From Treponema sp. (GTDB lineage Bacteria > Spirochaetota > Spirochaetia > Treponematales > Treponemataceae): a DNA stretch of 38,015 bases. The notes under the pieces were generated by a model. The model ran no database searches. It was not told the DNA's origin and saw only the letters and a program-made list of their open reading frames with translations. The position numbers and the translations under genes were made by a program. Below are positions 1 to 7,281 of this stretch, one piece after another. Each line of letters opens with the position of its first letter. Position 1 is the first letter of the stretch. The stretch covers positions 1 to 38,015 of the forward strand of contig JAFUFE010000091.1 of NCBI GenBank assembly GCA_017470085.1, read 5' to 3'.

Positions 1-130
1 AGCAAAAAAAATCTTCTGACAGTGTGCTCAGGAAAACAGGATAAAAGCTCGTGACCCGTCACCCGTTTTTATCATCATACTATCCTGCCGTTTTTTACGC
101 CACAGCATTGATAGTCCACAGGAGGAGACG

Positions 131-1087
131 ATGACACCACCACCACTACAGCACGATACCGCCCTTTCTCCGGCGGCCGCTGCATTTGACCGGCTATTCG
201 AAGTCGTGCGCATATTGCGAGCGCCGGGCGGCTGCCCGTGGGACCGCGAACAGACGCCGCTGTCGTTGCGGAAAACACTCGTTGAAGAAACGTTTGAAAC
301 CGTCGACGCCATCACAGAAAACGACGCGGCGCATGCAAAAGAAGAAATCGGCGATGTTCTTTTAAACGCGACGATGCTCTTTTTTATGTACGAAGAGCAC
401 GGCGACTTTTCAACCGCTGATGCCATCAACGAATTGACCGACAAACTGATCCGCCGGCATCCACATGTGTTTCAAGAGAGCCCGGGAAACGTCGCCGCGG
501 CTGGCACGCCCACAACGGGAAAAGCGGTCTTACAGCAATGGGAGGCAATCAAAGAAACCGTAGAACACCGCGTCGGAAAAGAAACTATTTTAGACGAAGT
601 ACCCCGTGGTTTTCCGCCGCTGCTCCGCGCCTATAAGCTGCAAAAAAAAGCGGCAAACCGCGGGTTCGACTGGCAAGAACTATCTGCCGTACGGGAAAAA
701 GTGCGTGAGGAACTGGCGGAAGTGGATGAAGCGCTCTGCGCAGTAGCACAACACAGAGCACACAACGATGCGGCGGACGAACGGCAGCATATCCCGCAGA
801 CAGCTGTGCAGAGCACAGACCCTTTTACTGTGACAGCCCCGCCGGTACTGAATGCCGCGCAGCTGCATCTGGAAGAAGAGATCGGCGATGTTCTGTTTGC
901 GCTCGTCAATTACGCCCGCCATGCAGGAGTCGATCCCGAAATCGCTCTGCACCGCGCAAACGAAAAATTTTACCGCCGATTTTCATACGTCGAACAACAG
1001 CTGAACGCCCACGGAATACCGCTGGATAGCGCACACCTGAACGATGCCGACGCCTTTTGGGACAAAGCAAAAGCGCTCGGCCTATAA
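131..1087 (+). CDS. mazG: MazG nucleoside triphosphate pyrophosphohydrolase
   Basis: Hydrolyses (d)NTPs to NMP and pyrophosphate in the cytoplasm, a house-cleaning activity. Two MazG repeats are visible. In the first, the metal-binding acidic residues are E52-E53-x-x-E56 and E71-E72-x-x-D75. In the second they are E193-E194-x-x-E197 and E249-E250-x-x-D253. The motif GGCPWDREQT near residue 33 is typical of the family. At 318 residues it is longer than the roughly 260 residues usual for MazG. The surplus is a polar insertion at about residues 204-246, between the two helices of the second repeat. The start is set by a strong Shine-Dalgarno sequence (caggaggag) a few bases before the ATG. No operon partner is evident. 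Confidence 0.95.
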   Translation: MTPPPLQHDTALSPAAAAFDRLFEVVRILRAPGGCPWDREQTPLSLRKTLVEETFETVDAITENDAAHAKEEIGDVLLNATMLFFMYEEHGDFSTADAINELTDKLIRRHPHVFQESPGNVAAAGTPTTGKAVLQQWEAIKETVEHRVGKETILDEVPRGFPPLLRAYKLQKKAANRGFDWQELSAVREKVREELAEVDEALCAVAQHRAHNDAADERQHIPQTAVQSTDPFTVTAPPVLNAAQLHLEEEIGDVLFALVNYARHAGVDPEIALHRANEKFYRRFSYVEQQLNAHGIPLDSAHLNDADAFWDKAKALGL

Positions 1088-1126
1088 AAAAAATCGGGAC
1101 ATCGTCTCTTTCGCATGTTTATCTGG

Positions 1127-1155
1127 TTGAAACAGGCGCTTTTTTGTACTATGAT
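1127..1155 (+). promoter_or_regulatory. sigma70-type promoter of clpP
   Basis: TTGAAA (1127-1132), a 17-base spacer, and TATGAT (1150-1155). Transcription should begin near 1162, giving a leader of about 85 bases before clpP. The leader holds a perfect 6-base stem with a 4-base loop at 1207-1222 (TGAGGC-agcg-GCCTCA). Confidence 0.75.
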
Positions 1156-1247
1156 AGCACTATCCCGTGGGGAAATCGGGGACGTCACAGAGCGACGGTA
1201 AAAAACTGAGGCAGCGGCCTCAACAGTAACTGTGGGAGTCTTTATTT

Positions 1248-1850
1248 ATGAAAATAACTCGTCTGGCAGATGACGACAAAAAAAAGAAAACGGATGAGGC
1301 TCATCCGCTGGCGGAAAAATTCTTAAAGACACGACAGATTATTCTGTCGGGAGAAGTGAACAAGGAGCTTGCAGACAAGATTGTCCGCGAGCTGTTGCTG
1401 CTGGAGGCGGACAGTCAGACAAAACCACTGTTCTTGTACATCGATTCTCCGGGCGGCGATGTCGATGCCGGTTTTGCGATTTTTGACATGATCCGCTTTA
1501 TAAAACCGCGCGTCACGATCGTCGGCATGGGGCTAGTCGCGAGCGCTGCAGCACTGATTTTGCTCGCTGTGCCCAAAGAACGGCGGGTCGGTCTGCCACA
1601 CAGCCACTACCTGCTCCATCAGCCGATGAGTGGCATGAAGGGTGTAGCGACGGACATTGAAATCCACGCAAAAGAACTTTCAAAGACGCGCTCAAAGATC
1701 AACGAAATCATCGCGACGGAAACCGGTATTCCCGTAGAACAGGTGGCAAAAGACACCGACCGCGACTACTGGCTTGACGCGGACGCTGCGGTTTCCTATG
1801 GTCTTATCAGTACGGTTATCCGCTCCCGCGCAGATGTGGCGGCGCACTAG
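1248..1850 (+). CDS. clpP: ATP-dependent Clp protease proteolytic subunit ClpP
   Basis: Serine peptidase subunit that forms the double heptameric degradation chamber used by ClpX or ClpA/C. The catalytic triad is readable: Ser99 in GLVASAAA, His124 in HYLLHQP, and Asp173 in DRDYW. The length of 200 residues is normal for the family. The nucleophile context (VASAAA) differs from the common AASMGA form, which suggests a divergent paralogue. Neither the trigger factor gene nor clpX, the usual neighbours, is adjacent, which fits a second clpP copy; that is inference. A GGGAG ribosome site lies nine bases before the ATG, and the gene has its own strong promoter. Confidence 0.93.
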   Translation: MKITRLADDDKKKKTDEAHPLAEKFLKTRQIILSGEVNKELADKIVRELLLLEADSQTKPLFLYIDSPGGDVDAGFAIFDMIRFIKPRVTIVGMGLVASAAALILLAVPKERRVGLPHSHYLLHQPMSGMKGVATDIEIHAKELSKTRSKINEIIATETGIPVEQVAKDTDRDYWLDADAAVSYGLISTVIRSRADVAAH

Positions 1851-2444
1851 CCAGCGCAGCACGCGAAAAACGGGAGTTCCCTGCCGAACAGCGCGAGGGA
1901 TCGAACGAGTTCACCATGACTGTCTGCTCCGACGTTTCTACCTCCGGTCAGACGGAAAACGGTGGACAAAAAAAATACGGCACCACAAGGAGGTGAATAA
2001 ATAGTACTGGCAGGACCGCCGTCCGACAGCAATGCGTGCCGGCATATTCCTGCCCGAGTGTAGTGGGAGCGCAGTTGACTGTGCACATGATTTTTTCTGT
2101 ACGCGCCGCTGGCCGTCAGCAGGACGCAAAAGCCACCGTGATGCGACAGCTGCCCTGTCGAGAGGAGGCGTTTTTTCTTGAACGTAAAGAACAAATCGGC
2201 GGTTGTTTGAAACGGTTACAGAGGCGATGCGACTGATACCGCGATCGCCTCTATGAGAACGAGAGGGGAAACAGCGCGCTTTTTTGAACGCGTGTGTTTC
2301 GCTCCAACAGACGGCAACAATTTGCATACGTCTGGGAAACAACAGGTAACAATGCACGCGCACAAGATGATATCAAATAAGCGGGTGTAACGGTGCATGG
2401 ACGGACGAAAAACTGCACCGCCCAAAAAATGAACGGAGTCCTTT
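1851..2444. other. 594-base spacer with hairpin, no convincing gene
   Basis: No reading frame here has protein-like composition or family motifs on either strand. Visible items are a perfect 8-base inverted repeat at 2221-2228 and 2244-2251 (GAGGCGAT/ATCGCCTC, 15-base loop, no T-run after it) and an orphan, perfect anti-16S sequence aaggaggtga at 1988-1997 that is not followed by a usable start codon. It could hold a non-coding RNA or a long leader of the next gene. I recognised no tmRNA, RNase P, SRP or 6S signature. Confidence 0.5.
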
Positions 2445-3182
2445 ATGGCATTGAAACGGAATAATGAAATCGATATGGATGCGCTTGCAGCATTTCTGCA
2501 AGATGCAACTGATACGGTAAAGACAGAAGAAGATGTCGATATGCTCGCCGCGGTAAAAAAACGGTATAAACAAACGGTACCGTTTTCGCTCCGTATGTAT
2601 GTGGCAGCATATTTAGCAAAAGAGCTTTTCGGGCACCGGGGCAGGCGATATGAGCGGAACAGTAACTCGACGCACTACGCCGCATACGACCGTCACGACA
2701 CGACGGGCAAGCTCGACGAACGGCCATCGCTCCGCAGCAGGAACACAAAAGAGCAGGAGTTTTCCACAACGCGTTCCTCAGCAGAAACAGTGGCAGAAGA
2801 ACGGATACCCCATCCGCGGGTGGAGATACCGGAAGCAGAGGCGGCAACCATTTTCATCAGCATTGGGCGAAACCGACGCGTATATCCGCGGGATTTGATT
2901 GGCCTACTCATAAACGTCGTACACCTTGACCGCGAGCGTATCGGCGACATCCGTGTACTCGCAAGTTATTCGTTCGTGCAGCTGTATAAAGACGACATCG
3001 AAAAGACCATCGCGGCGCTCAACGAATACGATTATCGAGGGCGAAAACTGATGGTGAGCCATTCACATCAAAAAACTGATGGAACCGCTCCCGTGGCGGA
3101 ACACGACACGGAGGATGCTGCAGCGTACGCCGCAGCAGAAGCAGCGCAGGACAAGGCACCGTTTTCTGCACCGAATACGTGA
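2445..3182 (+). CDS. DbpA-type RNA-binding domain protein
   Basis: The C-terminal part (about residues 135-207) looks like the DbpA RNA-binding domain: FISIGRNRR, then YPRDLIGLL, a GDIRVL strand and a SFVQL strand, the RRM-like pattern found at the end of DbpA/CsdA DEAD-box helicases. No helicase motifs precede it. The first 65 residues form a short, partly charged helical region, and residues 65-130 are polar and probably disordered. It is therefore a stand-alone RNA-binding protein, plausibly acting on rRNA or mRNA; the target is unknown. The gene overlaps the next one in a GTGA arrangement, so the two are probably translationally coupled. A GGAG site precedes the ATG. Confidence 0.75.
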   Translation: MALKRNNEIDMDALAAFLQDATDTVKTEEDVDMLAAVKKRYKQTVPFSLRMYVAAYLAKELFGHRGRRYERNSNSTHYAAYDRHDTTGKLDERPSLRSRNTKEQEFSTTRSSAETVAEERIPHPRVEIPEAEAATIFISIGRNRRVYPRDLIGLLINVVHLDRERIGDIRVLASYSFVQLYKDDIEKTIAALNEYDYRGRKLMVSHSHQKTDGTAPVAEHDTEDAAAYAAAEAAQDKAPFSAPNT

Positions 3183-3871
3183 TTATGGACATTGCGGTAT
3201 TTCAAACAGGGCCACTCGGCGTTAACAGTTACATCGTTCCGCTTACTGAACAGCAGGTATTCATTGTTGATCCGGCTGCGTGCCGAGCAACACATGACCA
3301 AACGGTGCTCACCGACTGGCTTACCGCACGGCAGAAACAGCCGTGCGGCATACTGCTGACGCACGGACACTTTGACCACATCACCGGTATAGCGGAGATC
3401 AGAAACGCATATCCCAACTGCCCGATCGCTATCCACAAGGACGATATCGCCTCGCTCGACCCGAATAGTCCGGAATCGGCAGCAGCGATGGTGTCGTATT
3501 TCGGCTTTCCTGAATTACATGCGATCATCGCTGCCCTGCCCCAGGCGGATATCGTCATCGACCGCCAGCCGACACTCCGCGAGGTGTTTCAAACGACAGA
3601 TCCAGCAGCACAGGACGCGCTTGCCCGCTGGAAAATTATCCACACGCCAGGGCATTCGCGTGGATCGATCTGTCTGTATTCTGCAGCAGACAATGCGCTC
3701 ATTTCAGGTGACACGGTATTCTTCCATTCATACGGCCGCACCGATTTACCGGGCGGTAACGATGCAGACATGATGCGGAGTTTAGTGCACATAAAAACAG
3801 CGCTTCCGTCGGGGACGATCGTCTACCCAGGGCACGACCATTTCGGCTTTACTATCGCACAGGGCATGTAG
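3179..3871 (+). CDS. MBL-fold metallo-hydrolase (glyoxalase II-like)
   Basis: Small cytoplasmic metallo-beta-lactamase-fold hydrolase. The binuclear metal site is complete: THGHFDH (H62, H64, D66, H67), PGHS (H159), SGDT (D178) and YPGHDHF (H219). The architecture and the 230-residue length match the YcbL/glyoxalase II-like group rather than a true beta-lactamase; the actual thioester or other substrate cannot be told from sequence. The start used is the GTG that overlaps the previous stop codon (GTGA). An in-frame ATG two codons later (3185) is an equally possible start. The coupling to the RNA-binding protein gene suggests joint expression but no obvious shared pathway. Confidence 0.88.
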   Translation: MIMDIAVFQTGPLGVNSYIVPLTEQQVFIVDPAACRATHDQTVLTDWLTARQKQPCGILLTHGHFDHITGIAEIRNAYPNCPIAIHKDDIASLDPNSPESAAAMVSYFGFPELHAIIAALPQADIVIDRQPTLREVFQTTDPAAQDALARWKIIHTPGHSRGSICLYSAADNALISGDTVFFHSYGRTDLPGGNDADMMRSLVHIKTALPSGTIVYPGHDHFGFTIAQGM

Positions 3872-3958
3872 AACAGTCCACTCTGCACACGCCGCTGCCT
3901 ATTCACGCAGCTTGCTGTATAACAAGCCGTTCGCTGTATCTGTTGTGTGCACCACTCT

Positions 3959-4612
3959 TTACGGGGCAAACGGTTCATACGACACGATGCCGTCTCGCAC
4001 GGATATCCGGTAGAAAACAGTGGCAAAAAAATCGCTTCCCACTTCAAGGACGGCGCACGACGCGGGAAGACCACCGCGCGGAAACGCACAGCTTCCGGGA
4101 TTCATCAGGTAGATGCCGTCTTCCCAGCTTTCTCGTGCACTGTGCGTGTGCCCGTACAGCACGCACGACACTCCAAGCGTTCGCGCCGTCCGAGAAAGCG
4201 CGGTGAGCCCGTAGTATACTCCCTGCCGGTGCCCGTGCACAACGGCAATCGTTTTTCCAGCAACAGTCATCACCACGTGCTGTGGAATCGAAACCGTCCG
4301 ACCGCCGGAAACAGAACAGCGCTCAGCATCGTTGTTTCCGGCAACGCAGACAACCACCGGTGGAATCGCCTGGGAAAGCGTTTTGTCTGAAGCCGCACCA
4401 GCTACAACAGGCAACACATCTTGCACGCCGTCACCGCAAAAACAGAGCGCATCGCAGGCGACGGGCGCCTGTTGCATAAGCAGGTGGACGAGCGGCGTCT
4501 GCCCGTGGGAATCAGAGATGACTAAAAGCCGCGCGCGTTCGGCGTGTGCCAGCGCTTCGTACGCGACCGCATCGCCAAAAAAACACGACGCGTGTGATGT
4601 GGCTACATTCAT
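3959..4612 (-). CDS. YfcE/MJ0936-type metallophosphoesterase
   Basis: Calcineurin-like phosphodiesterase with all family motifs: SDSHG (D34, H36), CGDG (D61), GNND (N93), VHGH (H126, H128) and GHTH (H155, H157). Members hydrolyse phosphodiester substrates; the physiological substrate is generally unknown. It has about 27 extra residues before the first motif compared with YfcE, where the motif begins close to the N terminus. Its ATG overlaps the stop of the upstream lipoprotein gene (ATGA, four bases) without a Shine-Dalgarno sequence, so translation is probably coupled to that gene. Confidence 0.88.
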   Translation of the reverse strand: MNVATSHASCFFGDAVAYEALAHAERARLLVISDSHGQTPLVHLLMQQAPVACDALCFCGDGVQDVLPVVAGAASDKTLSQAIPPVVVCVAGNNDAERCSVSGGRTVSIPQHVVMTVAGKTIAVVHGHRQGVYYGLTALSRTARTLGVSCVLYGHTHSARESWEDGIYLMNPGSCAFPRGGLPASCAVLEVGSDFFATVFYRISVRDGIVSYEPFAP

Positions 4613-5409
4613 TGGAGTATAAAATGATTGATCGAGCGCAGCCCAGTCTCCGGATCAACGTAATGCGCAATACGGTGGGGCGCGCAGATCGCCTGAACGT
4701 GTGAAAAGAGCGCTGCATCTCGCGGCAGCGGTTCATCCAGTTCCACGAGGTACCGCGCCGCCGCGCACAGCAGCAGCGCCATGTTTTCTTCCGTTTCCTG
4801 TGCCATCTCCAGCGCCACCACACCGTCATTTTCGGTGTCCTGTGCACGGTCAACGACAAAATCTGCCGCGCTCTCCATGCCCGCCACATCGTCCTGCGGG
4901 AAAAACGAAAAAATCGGAAACGGCTGTTCGCCATCATAGGCATCCTGCATACGGGCAAGTGCGCGATACGTCATCTCTGGCGCACCGAGCAAAATGATGC
5001 CGGAAAGATGTACGTCATCGAGTACGGCATAGAAATCGCCCGCTACCGCGCGAGTGCCGTGTCGGAAATCATCAGGGAAAACAACCGGAAGAATCATCCC
5101 CCCCTGTGCCGCCGCTCCATAGCGCTGGATGAGCGGTGCAAGCAGCAATTCAACGGCAGCAGGTGTATTGTAGCCATAACCGAAAAGCACGCAGATTTTC
5201 TGATCCGTCTCATGCCAGAGCTGTGTCGCAGGAAGCGCCCCCCCCGTCTCCGCATCGGTAACCGACAAAGCAAGCTGCGCACCCGATGCAGCAAGCGACG
5301 CACGCTGGCGCGTACAGGCAATCAATCCTCCGATGCAGCCCCCAACAACTACGCACGCGATCAGCTGTTTGAGTGCCATCTTACTGAGCCGTTTCATAGT
5401 GTTCATCAT
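4609..5409 (-). CDS. putative lipoprotein of unknown function
   Basis: I do not recognise the family with certainty. The N terminus has a basic stretch, a hydrophobic core and a lipobox LIAC with Cys32, so it should be an exported lipoprotein. The mature part has alternating hydrophobic beta strands and helices (for example KICVLFGYGYN near residue 70 and SGIILLGAPE near residue 135) that recall a periplasmic binding protein type 1 fold; this is inference. Three in-frame ATGs (5409, 5406, 5397) are possible starts and none has a clear ribosome site. A run of 12 A on this strand lies just upstream of the first one. It is coupled to the phosphoesterase gene downstream. Confidence 0.75.
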   Translation of the reverse strand: MMNTMKRLSKMALKQLIACVVVGGCIGGLIACTRQRASLAASGAQLALSVTDAETGGALPATQLWHETDQKICVLFGYGYNTPAAVELLLAPLIQRYGAAAQGGMILPVVFPDDFRHGTRAVAGDFYAVLDDVHLSGIILLGAPEMTYRALARMQDAYDGEQPFPIFSFFPQDDVAGMESAADFVVDRAQDTENDGVVALEMAQETEENMALLLCAAARYLVELDEPLPRDAALFSHVQAICAPHRIAHYVDPETGLRSINHFILQ

Positions 5410-5413
5410 AGCG

Positions 5414-5425
5414 TTTTTTTTTTTT
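5414..5425. repeat. T12 homopolymer between divergent genes
   Basis: Twelve consecutive T on the plus strand. It lies four bases upstream of the lipoprotein start at 5409, where a ribosome site would sit on the minus strand, and directly abuts the -35 box of the divergent Na/Pi cotransporter promoter. Confidence 0.9.
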
Positions 5426-5426
5426 C

Positions 5427-5455
5427 TTGAAAAGAAGCACGATTTTTATTACAAT
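5427..5455 (+). promoter_or_regulatory. promoter of Na/Pi cotransporter, leaderless type
   Basis: TTGAAA (5427-5432), 17 bases, TACAAT (5450-5455). The -10 box ends seven bases before the GTG at 5463, so the transcript should start at or beside the start codon. Confidence 0.7.
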
Positions 5456-5462
5456 ACAGTTC

Positions 5463-7118
5463 GTGAATGCGATTGAAACTGTCCTGCAGCTGGCGGGCAG
5501 CCTCGGTTTCGTGTTGTACGGCATGAAGCTGATGAGCAACGGCGTACAAAAAAGCGCAGGAGAAACGCTCCAGCGTACGCTCAGCAAATTAACGGGCAAC
5601 CGGTTTATCTCCCTGCTCACCGGATTACTCATTACGATGATCATCCAGTCATCGGGCGCTACGACGGTGATGGTGGTCTCGTTCGTCAATGCCGAAATGA
5701 TTTCGCTGACACAAGCGATCGGCGTCATCTACGGAGCAAATATCGGAACGACGATTACCGCATGGATCGTTTCACTGTTCGGATTCAACTTCAACATCAC
5801 GTCATTTGCCATTCCGCTGTTCGGCTTCGGCTTTCTGCTCACCGCGCTTTCCCGACTGCGAAAACAGAACCTCGGCGAAGCGATCATGGGCTTCGGCCTA
5901 TTGTTCGTCGGCTTAAGCATGCTGTCACAAGCGATAACGCTTGACCCGGCCACCCTCACTATTATAGCATCGATGCAGGGACACGGTGCGGGATCAATTC
6001 TGCTCGGCGTTGCCACTGGCATCGTCATCACCGCTTTACTTCACTCGTCGAGCGCCATGACTGCAATCATCCTGACCATGGCATATGGTGGACTAGTAAC
6101 GTGGGAGTTTTCTGCGGCGATGGTTATTGGGAGCAATGTCGGCTCCACTATCGACTCGATTCTCGCTTCGTTCGGTGCACGGGTCAACGCACGGCGTTCC
6201 TGTCTGGTGCACGTTCTTTTCAATGTAACAGGCGCAGTTCTTGCGCTTATTTTTTTCCATCCGTTGCTCACGCTCTGCACGCGAATCATTCCCGGCCCGG
6301 TTGAAGCAAACATCGTCTACAACATCGCCATGCTCCACACGTTGTTCAACTTACTCACCGCGCTCATCTTTCTACCGTTTGTCAAGCAGCTCGCCATGCT
6401 CACTGAATGGCTTATCAAACCGAACGCAGATGAAGAGCGACTTATATACCGCCTCGAGTTTACAGAATTAGGGTTCAAAGAAAATGCCGCCGCCGCCATC
6501 ATCCGTGCTGAAAAAGAGATCAACGATTTTACCGACGTCGCGACTGCCATGTTCGACCGCATTCAGATGGGATTCCAAGACCGTTCACGCACGTTCATTG
6601 AAAACCACTTACAGGCACTTGAGCAATCGGAGCAGTACGCAGATCAAATGCATGAGCAACTCATACGCTACCTTTTACACTGCGAACAGCTACCGGTAAA
6701 CGACCGCCAACTCAACAACTTATCGACGATGATTCAAATTGTAGACGATTTGGAGAACATGACAGACGATTGCTTTTCGGTCGGCATGCTGCTTGCGCGG
6801 AGCATTGAAAAGCACATGACCTTTCCACAGGAAGATATGGATCGGCTTATTCCGTACGTGGAGCTCGCGCGGCAATTTTTGCAGTTTGTCCGCATCAATA
6901 TCAACAAGCACTTGAACAAAGACAAACTCGACATGGCGCACGAGCTCGAAGACCACATCGATTTGTTTCGTAACGATTTAAAAAAAGTTGCACGGAAGCG
7001 GCTTGAAAGCGGTGCAGACGTCAAGGCGGAATTGCTCTACATCGATATGGTGCGACAGATTGAAAAAATCGGTGACCGCGCGTTCAGCATTTCGCGGCTT
7101 TTGTCGCAGACGCTCTAG
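5463..7118 (+). CDS. Na/Pi cotransporter family protein with PhoU domain
   Basis: Membrane protein of the NptA/YjbB family, which moves phosphate with sodium. The N-terminal half has the duplicated core: GFVLYGMKLMSNGVQ, then QSSGATT near residue 60, and the second copy HSSSAMTA near residue 195, with 8 or so hydrophobic segments in total. The C-terminal 210 residues are a helical PhoU-like domain. Start choice: the conserved LGFVLYGMKLM segment requires a start before 5521. The only candidates are GTG 5463 and TTG 5427. TTG 5427 lies inside the promoter -35 box, so GTG 5463 is preferred, giving 551 residues. No Shine-Dalgarno sequence is present, in line with a leaderless message. Confidence 0.92.
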   Translation: MNAIETVLQLAGSLGFVLYGMKLMSNGVQKSAGETLQRTLSKLTGNRFISLLTGLLITMIIQSSGATTVMVVSFVNAEMISLTQAIGVIYGANIGTTITAWIVSLFGFNFNITSFAIPLFGFGFLLTALSRLRKQNLGEAIMGFGLLFVGLSMLSQAITLDPATLTIIASMQGHGAGSILLGVATGIVITALLHSSSAMTAIILTMAYGGLVTWEFSAAMVIGSNVGSTIDSILASFGARVNARRSCLVHVLFNVTGAVLALIFFHPLLTLCTRIIPGPVEANIVYNIAMLHTLFNLLTALIFLPFVKQLAMLTEWLIKPNADEERLIYRLEFTELGFKENAAAAIIRAEKEINDFTDVATAMFDRIQMGFQDRSRTFIENHLQALEQSEQYADQMHEQLIRYLLHCEQLPVNDRQLNNLSTMIQIVDDLENMTDDCFSVGMLLARSIEKHMTFPQEDMDRLIPYVELARQFLQFVRININKHLNKDKLDMAHELEDHIDLFRNDLKKVARKRLESGADVKAELLYIDMVRQIEKIGDRAFSISRLLSQTL

Positions 7119-7244
7119 CGCTGCCGCGTTCTGCCACAGATACACGAGATGAACGACAGCGCTTCTGACAGCTGTACTGGCAGCCGCCGCTTCGACGTAC
7201 GGTAGAGCGGTCGAGTGCTCCGACACCGGGCAGGCGCAGACGAA

Positions 7245-7273
7245 TTGATTATTTTTGCTTTTTTCGCAATACT
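7245..7273 (+). promoter_or_regulatory. possible purB promoter
   Basis: TTGATT (7245-7250), 17 bases, AATACT (7268-7273), ending eight bases before the ATG at 7282. The -10 match is only moderate. An alternative pair, TTGCTT (7255-7260), 17 bases, TATTAT (7278-7283), would overlap the start codon and so cannot drive this start. Confidence 0.4.
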
Positions 7274-7281
7274 CGTGTATT

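Noticed and set aside
1988-1997. aaggaggtga as start of a small gene
   Set aside because: No ATG, GTG or TTG lies at a proper distance; stop codons follow at once.
1938-2363. Minus-strand frame of 141 codons in the spacer after clpP
   Set aside because: Composition rich in Arg, Ser and Cys, as in random GC-rich frames; no motif, no ribosome site.
3179-3871. True metallo-beta-lactamase
   Set aside because: No signal peptide, and the motif set and length fit the glyoxalase II-like hydrolases.
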